The notes under the pieces are model-generated. The model worked only from the letters and a program-made list of their open reading frames with translations, made no database searches and was not told the DNA's origin. A stretch of 64,000 nt of DNA from Thalassospira lucentensis. GTDB lineage: Bacteria > Pseudomonadota > Alphaproteobacteria > Rhodospirillales > Thalassospiraceae. The position numbers and the translations under genes are program-made. This document shows positions 54,666-63,007 of the stretch, in pieces. Where the stretch lies: positions 4,316,501 through 4,380,500 of the forward strand of contig NZ_CP136684.1 of the NCBI RefSeq assembly GCF_032921865.1, given 5' to 3'. The first letter of the stretch is position 1; each line of letters starts with the position of its first letter.

Positions 54666-55180
54666 TTCACCCTCCTGAGCTTCACGTTTGTTTTCCCGGA
54701 GTAAAGGCTGCGTAAACTGTCGCGCCCCCGGGATAGTCTGGATCGGACCGTGCCAACCGATATATCGAGCACCTCGGCTGCTTCGTCATAGGTGACGCCT
54801 TCAAGAGCGATCAAAAGGATGACGGCTTTCTGATTGGGCGGCAGTTTCTCCAGGGCCTGTCCGATATCCATGCAGACCATTCGCTTTTCCTGACGCGCAG
54901 GTACGGAGAGTTCCGGCACCGCGTCATCCATCGGTACCTCGGCCATCTTTTTGCGGTACTGATTTACGAACACATTATAGAGAATTTTAAACAGCCAGCT
55001 TCGAACGGACCCCGTTCGGCGCCAAAGATGGTGTTTGCGAATTGCCCGTTCCAGACAGTCCTGCACAAGATCATCCGCACGATCCCGGTCAGAGACCAGA
55101 GAACGCGCAAACCTGCGTAAATGAGGTATTTCACGCGAAATACGCCATTTGATATCGGTTGCGTCGTTTGCTTTTGTCAT
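54662..55180 (-). CDS. ECF sigma factor (RpoE-like)
   Basis: 172 residues. Region 2 reads RRFARSLVSDRDRADDLVQDCLERA and SVRSWLFKILYNVFVNQYRKK; region 4 reads LEKLPPNQKAVILLIALEGVTYDEAAEVLDI and VGTVRSRLSRGRDSL. It is the typical partner of the coupled anti-sigma gene downstream and reads divergently from a DUF4168 gene. The intervening 146 bases carry a GGAAC -35-like box on each strand. It is not EcfG of the general stress response as far as I can see: no nepR or phyR neighbours. Confidence 0.93.
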   Translation of the reverse strand: MTKANDATDIKWRISREIPHLRRFARSLVSDRDRADDLVQDCLERAIRKHHLWRRTGSVRSWLFKILYNVFVNQYRKKMAEVPMDDAVPELSVPARQEKRMVCMDIGQALEKLPPNQKAVILLIALEGVTYDEAAEVLDISVGTVRSRLSRGRDSLRSLYSGKTNVKLRRVK

Positions 55181-55326
55181 GACGCCTCAACAACAGCCTG
55201 TTGCGGCATTAAGTTCCGGAAAAATGCATTTTTTATGGAACCATTTGCCTTCAGGCGATGTCCGTCAGATGAAGGTCGGCATCAAGCCCGGCATCGACAT
55301 GCATGAACCGGCAAAGAGGTATCCCC
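55181..55326. promoter_or_regulatory. Divergent promoter region with two GGAAC boxes (likely ECF-dependent)
   Basis: GGAAC on the minus strand lies at 55217-55213, then TGTT 17 bases on, ahead of the sigma gene. GGAACC on the plus strand is at 55237-55242 with GTCCG 17 bases on, ahead of the DUF4168 gene. GGAAC is the usual -35 element of ECF promoters. The arrangement suggests that the sigma factor activates its own gene and its divergent neighbour. Confidence 0.55.
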
Positions 55327-55707
55327 ATGAAGCGCAAATTTCTGGCCTCTGTCGCATTTGCCTTGTGGACAGCCAGCCCCGTGATCGGAATTTCGGCTGT
55401 CCAAGCCCAAAGTACACAGCCACAGCAGAGCGACCAAGCTGCACCGGCAACAAGTTACAGCGATACACAACTAGAAGAGTATGCCGCGGCGGCTGTCGAG
55501 GTACGCGATCTGAACGTCAAATGGCAAAAGCGCGCCCAAAAAAGCGCCAACCCCGCCGAGGTCCAGAAAATCCGTCAGCAGGCCAGTGCCGAAATGGTTC
55601 AAGCCATTCGGGATGAAGGATTGTCGATCAAGGAATATAACGAAATCACCCAGGCCGCCCTTCAGAACCCGGAACTAAGCGAACGCATCAACAGCTTTGT
55701 CGAATAG
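55327..55707 (+). CDS. DUF4168-like exported protein
   Basis: 126 residues from the ATG at 55327, preceded by AGAGG. Signal peptide MKRKFLASVAFALWTASPVIGISAVQA. The mature part has a Gln/Ala-rich lead and then a helical domain (YSDTQLEEYAAAAVEVRDLNVKW, SAEMVQAIRDEGLSIKEYNEITQAALQNPEL), the pattern of DUF4168. The function of this family is unknown. Location opposite an ECF sigma gene suggests membership of its regulon. Confidence 0.75.
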   Translation: MKRKFLASVAFALWTASPVIGISAVQAQSTQPQQSDQAAPATSYSDTQLEEYAAAAVEVRDLNVKWQKRAQKSANPAEVQKIRQQASAEMVQAIRDEGLSIKEYNEITQAALQNPELSERINSFVE

Positions 55708-55752
55708 CTTCGGAGCCTCCCTCAGAGTTTCCTCCCTGTACCGAAGCTCTTG

Positions 55753-55784
55753 ACCCTCTCCCTTTTGGGCGAGGGTTCTTTTTT
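55753..55784 (+). terminator. Intrinsic terminator after the DUF4168 gene
   Basis: Stem ACCCTC-t-CCC / GGG-c-GAGGGT with a TTTT loop and a following TCTTTTTT. Confidence 0.82.
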
Positions 55785-55800
55785 GCGCTCTTCCTCAAAG

Positions 55801-55960
55801 AAAAAGAAAAGCCGAAACAAGGTTCGGCTTTTCAGGTATCCGGTGCAACATCGGGGCAAAGGTAGGACATGTAATGTTGCGCCGGTGCGTGAGATCAGAC
55901 GGATCAGTCTGCTCGCAACCCGAAGAACTTTGCATTGGCCATCACATGCAGATGTCCAAA
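55801..55960 (-). ncRNA. Candidate structured small RNA (6S-like in size and fold)
   Basis: The 500-base gap between the DUF4168 gene and bfd holds a minus-strand unit: a TATACT -10 box at 55971-55966, then about 130 bases of structured sequence and a strong terminator (AAAAGCCGAA / TTCGGCTTTT, then CTTTTTCTTT). In the RNA, CATGTGATG near the 5' end can pair with CATTACATG near the 3' end, and a long arm CAGAC-TGATCC-GTCTG with GAG/CTC and TGCG/CGCA sits in the middle, with an unpaired region between. A long helix with a central bubble is the 6S layout, but I cannot confirm identity. No convincing reading frame. The hairpin could also be the end of a plus-strand transcript. Confidence 0.5.
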
Positions 55961-56150
55961 GGGGCAGTATAAACAGTCGGTGCAAGCGCAGATCATGACC
56001 GCTTGACGACTATTTGAACAAGTTGGCCTGCATCCTGATCACGCCACTAAAACAACAAGCCAACCGAAGTAACATTCGGGTGAGGGCTGTGAGCGCTACT
56101 TCGTAAAAAACAACATCACGGCACCGCGAATAGTTCCATCACCGCAAAAC

Positions 56151-56179
56151 AAAAAAAGCCCCCGTTTACGGAGGCTTTT
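56151..56179 (-). terminator. Intrinsic terminator after bfd
   Basis: Minus strand GCCTCCG / CGGGGGC (one G-U pair) with flanking AAA/TTT and following TTTTTTTG. Confidence 0.82.
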
Positions 56180-56207
56180 ATCAGACTGATGAAATTGCTG
56201 TGCCTGC

Positions 56208-56441
56208 CTATTCGGCGGCAATCGGTGCGGTATTTGCGGTGACAGCGGCTGCATCATCGCAATCGCAATTGCCGCAGGTTTTTGCCTGAAGCAATTCTGC
56301 ACGCATATGGCAGGCGCATTTCCCGCATTGCGGGGCACAACCATGAAAACGGAATACATCTGCGGGACGGGTGGCACCACCTTCTTCGGCGGCACGGCGT
56401 ACGTCACGTTCTTTTATCGCGTTACAAATGCAAACATACAT
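56208..56441 (-). CDS. bfd: Bacterioferritin-associated ferredoxin
   Basis: 77-residue [2Fe-2S] protein; donates electrons to bacterioferritin to release stored iron. The start MYVCICNAI with Cys4 and Cys6, and CGKC (Cys39, Cys42) in FHGCAPQCGKCACH match Bfd. It has an extra cysteine-rich stretch (KTCGNCDCDD) near the end. No bacterioferritin gene is next to it. Iron control is likely from family knowledge; I did not find a convincing Fur palindrome upstream. Confidence 0.92.
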   Translation of the reverse strand: MYVCICNAIKERDVRRAAEEGGATRPADVFRFHGCAPQCGKCACHMRAELLQAKTCGNCDCDDAAAVTANTAPIAAE

Positions 56442-56533
56442 CAGCGTAATTGCAATCAGTTATTAATTACGGCACCTCACCTGTAATCTACATGCGAATA
56501 GTTTTCAAACACTTTTGCAACAGAGCTTGAAAA

Positions 56534-56571
56534 AAAATCCCGCACAAACCGGCCGATTTGTGCGGGATTTT
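56534..56571 (-). terminator. Intrinsic terminator after the BON-domain gene
   Basis: Perfect 15-bp stem AAAATCCCGCACAAA / TTTGTGCGGGATTTT with an eight-base loop; the minus-strand run continues in T. Confidence 0.92.
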
Positions 56572-56597
56572 GAAAAAGTCATTTAATCACAAGGTGA

Positions 56598-57227
56598 TCA
56601 GACCGTCGCGATGTGACTCACTACGCGTTTGACACCCTTGATGCGGCGAACGATCGACAACACCTTGTCGAGCTCCTCACTGCTTTGGGCATCCCCCATG
56701 ATGTAGACGATGCTGTTTACAGACTGCCAGCGGTAGTTCACCGAACTCACCCCTTTTTCAGCCAATAACAAGGCCTTGATCTGACTTTCGATCCACACGT
56801 CAGAGCCGGTCTGGGTCGCCGAATCCGCGGGTACGGCATTTTTGCCATATTCGTCTTCAGCCTTGTGATATGCCTCGATGGTTGCGGCATCGGCAACTTC
56901 AAGATGGTCATAGACAGTCTTGATGCGGCTGTCCTGTTTGACCAGCGACATCACATCATAATATTTGCCTTTGGAATCGACCATGCCGGTGACCATCACC
57001 TGCTGCTTCCAGATATCGACATTTACATCGATAAGGTAGGTATGGTCGACCTTGGAGAATTCGCCAAGGATGCCGGACTTGATCTGGGTATCAAGCCACT
57101 GGTCATTCCCCGTCCGGTCTTCCAGCGGCATCTGTAACGGTCCACAGGCCGCAAGCGGTGTGGCCAGCAAGGCACATACCGAAACAGCCTTCATCGCGTT
57201 GCGCCAGCCTCGGGAAATCGTGATCAT
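56598..57227 (-). CDS. BON-domain lipoprotein (OsmY/DolP-like)
   Basis: 209 residues from the ATG at 57227 (AAGGAGC eight bases upstream). Lipobox: AMKAVSVCALLATPLAAC. The mature part has two BON domains: ~40-115 (DTQIKSGILGEFSKVDHTYL, VMVTGMVDSKGKYYDVMSLV) and ~140-209 (ESQIKALLLAEKGVSSVNYR, IVYIMGDAQSSEELDKVLSI). DolP-type proteins bind anionic lipids at the outer membrane and support envelope integrity. A single-gene unit. Confidence 0.9.
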   Translation of the reverse strand: MITISRGWRNAMKAVSVCALLATPLAACGPLQMPLEDRTGNDQWLDTQIKSGILGEFSKVDHTYLIDVNVDIWKQQVMVTGMVDSKGKYYDVMSLVKQDSRIKTVYDHLEVADAATIEAYHKAEDEYGKNAVPADSATQTGSDVWIESQIKALLLAEKGVSSVNYRWQSVNSIVYIMGDAQSSEELDKVLSIVRRIKGVKRVVSHIATV

Positions 57228-57427
57228 CTTTGTGCTCCTTCTCATGCCGGTGGATCGGCATATTCCAATTCTTCTGAACCACTAATACAGCAGATCGCAA
57301 TAAAGCTTTAACGCCCTGAACTGCCAGTGGTTCCGGCACATCTTGTCGCAGGCGATTATGACAAAAAAAAGCCCTAACACGATTGCATCAGCCTGTTTCA
57401 CGCAAGAAGCAATTCACACCCCGGCCA

Positions 57428-57459
57428 GAAAAGAAAAAGACCGGGGTTATTCACCCCGG
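57428..57459 (-). terminator. Intrinsic terminator after putA
   Basis: Stem CCGGGGT / ACCCCGG with a short loop followed on the minus strand by TCTTTTTCTTTTCT. Confidence 0.82.
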
Positions 57460-57540
57460 CCGCAAGTGGCGGATATGGCTATCCGCTGGCTCATCACCCG
57501 GCTTGCCGGACGCCTGATATTCCGGTTTCCATAAACCGGA

Positions 57541-60500
57541 TCAATTTTCTTCCATAGACATCAGCGATGCGTTACCGCCCGCAGCCGTCGTATTGATCGT
57601 GACGGTTTTCTCGGTCGCAAAACGATGCAGGAAAGCCTCATCAGGCAGTCCCCCGTCATCGTCTGCCCCGCTATCGGAAATCAGCGACAGGATCGCACCG
57701 TCACGCTTCGCCAGAAGCTGTTTGAAGGCGGTAACGCGATCAAGCGGTGCGACACAGGAAACACCAGCCACATCGCCGTCATACATCACGGCAATACCGA
57801 CCTTGGACGCCACGACACGGATCAGCCCTGCCGGCAGTCCGGCATCGGTCGCTAGGCTTGCAAATTCAACCAGCCATTTTTGATCCCCGGCAACGATCAC
57901 CGCATTGCCCGCAGCAAGTGCCGCAGCGATGTGGCGGATGACACGTGCTGCTTCGGCGTCCTTTTCCGCCTGCACCAGATAAACACCACGGCCAAGCATA
58001 TAAAGGTCGTTGGTTTCACCGGTCGGCCCGGGCATTCGGGTCGGTGCAACAAAGCCGTTTTCCGAAATCGCGGCAAAGTTTGCGATCAGTTCGGCGTTTG
58101 CCGAAAGATCACCTTTCGACGATCCAGCCAATTTGGCGGCAAGATTTTCCAGAACACGGACGCGTTCATTGCCGTCTGTCGCCTGCCATTTGACCTGTGC
58201 GACCTGCAGGGCACGATATTCATCATCCGTCAGCGACGCCTTGATCACGATTGGCGAACGATCATCGGCAATCGCGGCACTACCTGCTGCCTTTTTTCCG
58301 GTCTCGGTTGCGGGTTTGGCAAACCGTTCGACATAGTGCGGGCCGCCTGCTTTTGGGCCGGTGCCAGATTTGCCCTGCCCACCGAATGGCTGCACGCCGA
58401 CAACGGCCCCAATCATGTTCCGGTTCACATAGCAGTTGCCGACACGCAGCTTTTGCGAAATCTGGCGCACGGTGCTGTCGATACGCGAATGGATGCCCAT
58501 CGTCAGGCCATAGCCCGACGCATTGATCTGATCAAGAACCTTGTCCAGATCACGTGCCTTGTAACGCACCACATGGACAACCGGCCCAAATACTTCGCGT
58601 TCCAGAACATCCAGCGACGGAATTTCGAAGCAATGCGGCGCAAAGAACGTCCCGTTTTCGCATTCCGGCAGAATATCACAGGCATGAAGCAGCTTTGCTT
58701 CTTTGGTCATGCGTTCTGCATGGGCGACAAGGGTTTTGCGAGATTTTTCGTCAATCACCGGTCCGACATCGATATCAAGGAATTTCGGATCACCGACACG
58801 CAGTTCCTTCATCGCGCCGACGAGCATGTGGCACAGCTTGTCTGCGATATCTTCCTGAACGAACAGAACACGCAGGGCCGAACAACGCTGCCCGGCGGAC
58901 TGGAAGCCGGAAATGATTGCATCCTGTACCACCTGTTCGGGCAGTGCAGTTGAATCGACAATCATCGCGTTCTGGCCACCGGTTTCAGCAATCAGCGGCA
59001 GCGGAACACCCGGGCGTTTTGCCAACGCCTGATTGATGACCTGTGCGGTTTCTGTTGAACCGGTAAAGGCAACCCCGCCAATGCGCGGATCGTTGATCAG
59101 GATATTACCGATCACACGGCCCGGGCCAGGCAGCAGCGTAAATGCAGCCCCCGGCACGCCTGCAGCAAGGATAAGTTCAGCCGCCTTGGCCGCGACAAGC
59201 GACGTCTGTTCGGCCGGTTTGGCGATAACGGCGTTACCAGCCGCCAGTGCCGCGCTGACCTGGCCCAAGAAAATCGCAAGCGGGAAGTTCCAAGGGCTGA
59301 TGCAGACGAAAATGCCGCGCCCTTCAAGGATACTGCCCTCGCGGAAGCTTTCTTCTGCCCGGTTCGCGTAATAACGGCAGAAATCGACAGCTTCGCGCAC
59401 TTCGGCAACACCATCGGAATACAGTTTGCCTGCTTCGCGCTGGCAAAGAGCAATGAACTCGTCCATGTTGTGTTCAAGAAGATCGCCAAGACGACGCAGG
59501 CACGCCGCACGTTCCGCAGCCGGGGTCTTGTTCCAGATTTCATACCCTTTGGCGGCGGCAACAATCGCGACCTCGACATCTGCTTCACCGGCCTGAACCA
59601 GTTCGCCGACTTTCTCATTGCGGTTTGACGGGTTTAAAACATCAATCGCCTCGCCCGAAACAGGCTGGCCATCAATCAGCGGCGCAGCATGCCAGATTTT
59701 CCCCTGTATCGATGCCAGCTTTTCGGCCAACGGCAGAAGCTTGGTCGTATCGGTCAGATCAATGCCCTTGGAATTGACGCGACCAGCACCATAAAGATCA
59801 ACCGGTGCCGGAATTTTCGGATGGGCCTTGCGTGGCAGGGCAGCCATCTTTTCCACCGGATCGGCGATCATTTCCTCGATCGGCAGCTGTTCGTCCTGAA
59901 TACGATTCACAAAGCTGGTATTCGCCCCGTTTTCAAGCAGACGTCGGACAAGATAGGCCAGCAAATCCTCGTGGGTGCCAACAGGTGCATAAACACGGCA
60001 CGGCACGTTTTCACCATTTTTATCGACAATCTGTTCATACAGGGCTTCGCCCATGCCATGAAGACGCTGGAATTCAAACGTCCGGTCATTGCCGGCCATT
60101 TCCAGAACCGATGCCACGGTGTGGGCATTGTGGCTGGCGAACTGGCAATAGAATGCGTCGCGGCGCGACAGCATGAAACGTGCACACGCCAGATAGGAAA
60201 CATCGGTTGCGGCCTTGCGGGTGAAGACCGGATAACCTTCAAACCCGTTTTCCTGACTGTTCTTGACCTCGGTATCCCAATAGGCCCCTTTGACAAGGCG
60301 CACCATCATTTTGCGCCCGACCTTGACCGACAGGTCAGCAAGCCATTCCAGCACGTGATAGGCCCGTTTCTGATAGGCCTGCACCGCAAGACCATATCCT
60401 TCCCACCCCTCAAGATCGGGATCGGCAAACACTGCCCCGATCACATCAAGCGACAGATCCAGACGGTTGGCTTCCTCGGCATCAACGGTAAAACCGATGT

Positions 60501-61350
60501 CATATTTCTTGGCCAGCAGCGCAAGCTGTTTGAGGCGCGGCACAAGTTCATTCATGACGCGATCATAATTGGCGAAATCATAACGCGGATGGATCGCCGA
60601 AAGCTTTACCGAGATGCCAGGGCTGTTGATCGGGCCGCGATTATTCGCGACCTTGCCGATATCGTTGATCGCATCGACATAGGATTTGAAATAGCGATCC
60701 GCGTCTTCCATGGTACGCGCGGCCTCGCCCAGCATGTCATAGGAATAGCGATAGCCTTTTTCCTCGTTCGTCTTCGCCCGTTCGGCGGCCTCCGCAATCG
60801 TGCGGCCCATTACGAACTGACGCCCCATAATGCGCATGGCATGGTTGAATGCCTTACGGATTACCGGCTCGCCCGAGCGTGCGATCATGCGTTTAAGCAA
60901 CGCGCCCGGATCGGCCTTTTCCGCCTTGCCGAACTTGATCACCTTCCCCGTTAGCATCAGTCCCCAGGTCGATGCATTAACAAAGAAGCTGTCGGAATGG
61001 CCAAGGTGGCTTTGCCAGTTGGCGTCAAACAGCTTGTCTTGGATCAGCTTGTCGGCGGTGACCGCATCAGGAACGCGCAAAAGTGCCTCCGCAAGGCACA
61101 TCAGGATGACGCCTTCCTTGCTTGAAAGCTCATACTCATGAAGCAGCGCATCGATGCCGCTTTTGCCATTATCGGCTTTGCGAACCCGCGCTACAAGCTG
61201 ATAAGCCCGATCCTGAACGCGCGCCGATTGTTCGGGAGCCAGTCGGGCAGCCTCAATCATGCGTTCAACAACAACTTCTTCGTCAGTCCGATATGTTTCG
61301 CGGATTTTTGCGCGGATTTCGTTGGCTTGGGGCATATCGATGCGGAACAT
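57541..61350 (-). CDS. putA: Bifunctional proline dehydrogenase/L-glutamate-gamma-semialdehyde dehydrogenase (PutA)
   Basis: Oxidises proline to glutamate in two steps with a channel between active sites. About 1269 residues from the ATG at 61350. The N-terminal ribbon-helix-helix of E. coli PutA is absent. Proline dehydrogenase barrel at ~145-470 (SVKLSAIHPRYDFANYDRVM, TVDAEEANRLDLSLDVIG, RLVKGAYWDTEVKNSQE). ALDH domain from ~550 with PWNFPLAIFLGQVSAALAAG, FTGSTETAQVINQAL and active Cys in FQSAGQRCSALRVLF (~820). The C-terminal ~230 residues form an ALDH-like extra domain, so this is a type B PutA. It faces an Lrp-type regulator, the likely proline-responsive activator. Confidence 0.97.
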   Translation of the reverse strand: MFRIDMPQANEIRAKIRETYRTDEEVVVERMIEAARLAPEQSARVQDRAYQLVARVRKADNGKSGIDALLHEYELSSKEGVILMCLAEALLRVPDAVTADKLIQDKLFDANWQSHLGHSDSFFVNASTWGLMLTGKVIKFGKAEKADPGALLKRMIARSGEPVIRKAFNHAMRIMGRQFVMGRTIAEAAERAKTNEEKGYRYSYDMLGEAARTMEDADRYFKSYVDAINDIGKVANNRGPINSPGISVKLSAIHPRYDFANYDRVMNELVPRLKQLALLAKKYDIGFTVDAEEANRLDLSLDVIGAVFADPDLEGWEGYGLAVQAYQKRAYHVLEWLADLSVKVGRKMMVRLVKGAYWDTEVKNSQENGFEGYPVFTRKAATDVSYLACARFMLSRRDAFYCQFASHNAHTVASVLEMAGNDRTFEFQRLHGMGEALYEQIVDKNGENVPCRVYAPVGTHEDLLAYLVRRLLENGANTSFVNRIQDEQLPIEEMIADPVEKMAALPRKAHPKIPAPVDLYGAGRVNSKGIDLTDTTKLLPLAEKLASIQGKIWHAAPLIDGQPVSGEAIDVLNPSNRNEKVGELVQAGEADVEVAIVAAAKGYEIWNKTPAAERAACLRRLGDLLEHNMDEFIALCQREAGKLYSDGVAEVREAVDFCRYYANRAEESFREGSILEGRGIFVCISPWNFPLAIFLGQVSAALAAGNAVIAKPAEQTSLVAAKAAELILAAGVPGAAFTLLPGPGRVIGNILINDPRIGGVAFTGSTETAQVINQALAKRPGVPLPLIAETGGQNAMIVDSTALPEQVVQDAIISGFQSAGQRCSALRVLFVQEDIADKLCHMLVGAMKELRVGDPKFLDIDVGPVIDEKSRKTLVAHAERMTKEAKLLHACDILPECENGTFFAPHCFEIPSLDVLEREVFGPVVHVVRYKARDLDKVLDQINASGYGLTMGIHSRIDSTVRQISQKLRVGNCYVNRNMIGAVVGVQPFGGQGKSGTGPKAGGPHYVERFAKPATETGKKAAGSAAIADDRSPIVIKASLTDDEYRALQVAQVKWQATDGNERVRVLENLAAKLAGSSKGDLSANAELIANFAAISENGFVAPTRMPGPTGETNDLYMLGRGVYLVQAEKDAEAARVIRHIAAALAAGNAVIVAGDQKWLVEFASLATDAGLPAGLIRVVASKVGIAVMYDGDVAGVSCVAPLDRVTAFKQLLAKRDGAILSLISDSGADDDGGLPDEAFLHRFATEKTVTINTTAAGGNASLMSMEEN

Positions 61351-61536
61351 GGCGATGGCTTCTCCCTGCAAATGCAATTCTCCGGTTCCTTATGGGGAAC
61401 GCAGAGTTTTCTCCTCATATGGCCACAAACAATATATATGCACTCAAAAAATGTGCTGCCATTTTCCCCAAAAATACGATATATCATCCATTGAAAAACT
61501 TTTAGTGCAGTTATAAACACTGGTTATTAGATTAAA

Positions 61537-62010
61537 ATGCAGAAGAATCATAAAAGCCTGGACAAGATTGACAAACAGATCCTGCGCGAACTTCAAAACG
61601 ACGGACGCATGTCGAACGTTGAACTGTCACGTCGCGTCAATCTTAGCCCGACACCGTGCCTCGAACGTGTTCGCCGCCTTGAACAACACGGCTTCATCAC
61701 CGGTTATATGGCGCTACTTGACCCCCGCAAACTCAATCAGTCGCTGGTGGTTTTTGTCGAAATAACGCTGGATCGGACGACCCCGGACGTATTTGACGTG
61801 TTTGCCACAGCGATCCGCAAACTGCCGGAAATCGAAGAATGTCACATGGTCGCAGGCGGCTTTGATTACCTGATGAAACTTCGGGTTGCCGATATGTATG
61901 CCTATCGCGAATTCCTTGAACGCCTGTCCTCTGTTCAGGGTGTCAGCCAAACTCATACATATGTCGTGATGGAAGAAGTAAAAGTACGCCCCGGCATCAC
62001 GATCCCGTAA
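61537..62010 (+). CDS. putR: Lrp/AsnC-family regulator, probably PutR
   Basis: 157 residues: N-terminal winged helix (LDKIDKQILRELQNDGRMSN, LSRRVNLSPTPCLERVRRLE) and C-terminal RAM domain (VVFVEITLDRTTPDVFDVFA, EIEECHMVAGGFDYLMKLRV). Divergent from putA across 186 bases that are AT-rich and should contain its binding sites. In other alphaproteobacteria this arrangement belongs to the proline-activated regulator PutR; the name rests on context. Confidence 0.92.
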   Translation: MQKNHKSLDKIDKQILRELQNDGRMSNVELSRRVNLSPTPCLERVRRLEQHGFITGYMALLDPRKLNQSLVVFVEITLDRTTPDVFDVFATAIRKLPEIEECHMVAGGFDYLMKLRVADMYAYREFLERLSSVQGVSQTHTYVVMEEVKVRPGITIP

Positions 62011-62136
62011 ATTCGATCAATTTTGTTGCAATACAATTGCTTAGTAGCGCACTATCACCAAGCCATCTTTCCGATGGCTTTGCCGGTATCGCCACATGGC
62101 ACTCTGTTTTGCGTCATTAATTACGGGCCCCACAGC

Positions 62137-62745
62137 ATGTCGGAAGTCTCTTTTTATTTCGATTTCTCGTCACCTTACGGTTATCTCGCGGCTGAACGCA
62201 TTGATGCCTTTGAGGCCAGAACCGGCGTTACGGTCAACTGGTACCCGTTCATGATCGGTGCGGCCTTCAAACAGACCGGACAAAGCCCGTTATTGAGCCA
62301 ACCCATTCGCGGCGATTATTTCAAACGCGACATGGAACGCTGCGCAAAAATGCAAAATACACCGTTTCAGGTCCCGGAAAAATTCCCCTATTCCGCACTG
62401 GTACCGACCCGTGCCTATTACTGGATTGCGTCAACAAAACCTGCGCTAGCGATCAAGTTTGCAAAGGACGTCTATCGCGGATATTTCGCAGACGGACTGG
62501 ATATGTCCGACCCGGAAGTTGTCTTTGCCACAGCCACCCGACATTCCATTGATGCCGGGGAAATCCGCGAGGCTGTTGAAAACCCGAAATGGAAGCAGCA
62601 CGTCCGCGAAGTTACCAACGAAGCCATTGCACGCGGTGCCTTCGGGTCCCCGTTCTTTTTCTATGAAGAAGAAGCCTTTTTCGGGAATGACCGGCTTGAA
62701 CATCTTGAACGCTGGATCAAACTGCGCAAACAGATCAGCGACTGA
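62137..62745 (+). CDS. 2-hydroxychromene-2-carboxylate isomerase family protein
   Basis: 202 residues from the ATG at 62137. Kappa-class thioredoxin fold with the GSH-binding serine in SFYFDFSSPYGYLAAERIDAF; further blocks are YPFMIGAAFKQTGQSPL, DMERCAKMQNTPFQVPEKFP and FGSPFFFYEEEAFFGNDRL with the cis-proline loop. In naphthalene catabolism this enzyme interconverts HCCA and its open form, but many bacteria carry it without aromatic pathways. No such pathway genes are in the window. Confidence 0.9.
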   Translation: MSEVSFYFDFSSPYGYLAAERIDAFEARTGVTVNWYPFMIGAAFKQTGQSPLLSQPIRGDYFKRDMERCAKMQNTPFQVPEKFPYSALVPTRAYYWIASTKPALAIKFAKDVYRGYFADGLDMSDPEVVFATATRHSIDAGEIREAVENPKWKQHVREVTNEAIARGAFGSPFFFYEEEAFFGNDRLEHLERWIKLRKQISD

Positions 62746-62901
62746 TGGCACCAGAAAACCATCGCAATCACGGCCATCTAGATCTTTGAAACATCTATGA
62801 CTTTTTCGATAAAATCGCATATTCGAAATACCGTCTACCGCCCCAAATCCACGCTGTTTTTTTGATATACGTAAATTCGGTACTGGATTACCTATTTAAT
62901 C

Positions 62902-62922
62902 TTGACGTTTACGTAAACTTCC
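62902..62922 (+). promoter_or_regulatory. LiuR-like (MerR-type) operator upstream of the carboxylase gene
   Basis: The sequence TTGACGTTTACGTAAACTTC has a central GTTTACGTAAAC palindrome with a TTGACG -35-like box at its left edge. Nineteen bases after TTGACG is TAACAG, a weak -10. A 19-base spacer with a palindrome inside is typical of MerR-type activators, and ACGTTTACGTAAACGT-like sites are reported for LiuR, the regulator of leucine/isovalerate degradation. The regulator gene is not in the window. Confidence 0.55.
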
Positions 62923-63007
62923 ACCATAACAGCAGTCATAAACGCCATTCACTTCGGGATAGATTCCTCATGAAATCGATCCCTGCAACAGACGGTGTCG
63001 ATTGACG

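Noticed and set aside
56442..56533. Fur/Irr box upstream of bfd
   Set aside because: The stretch around 56492-56510 resembles half sites only; the two arms do not pair well.
59689..60954. A 421-codon open frame opposite to putA
   Set aside because: Entirely antisense to the proline dehydrogenase domain; no start signal or homology.
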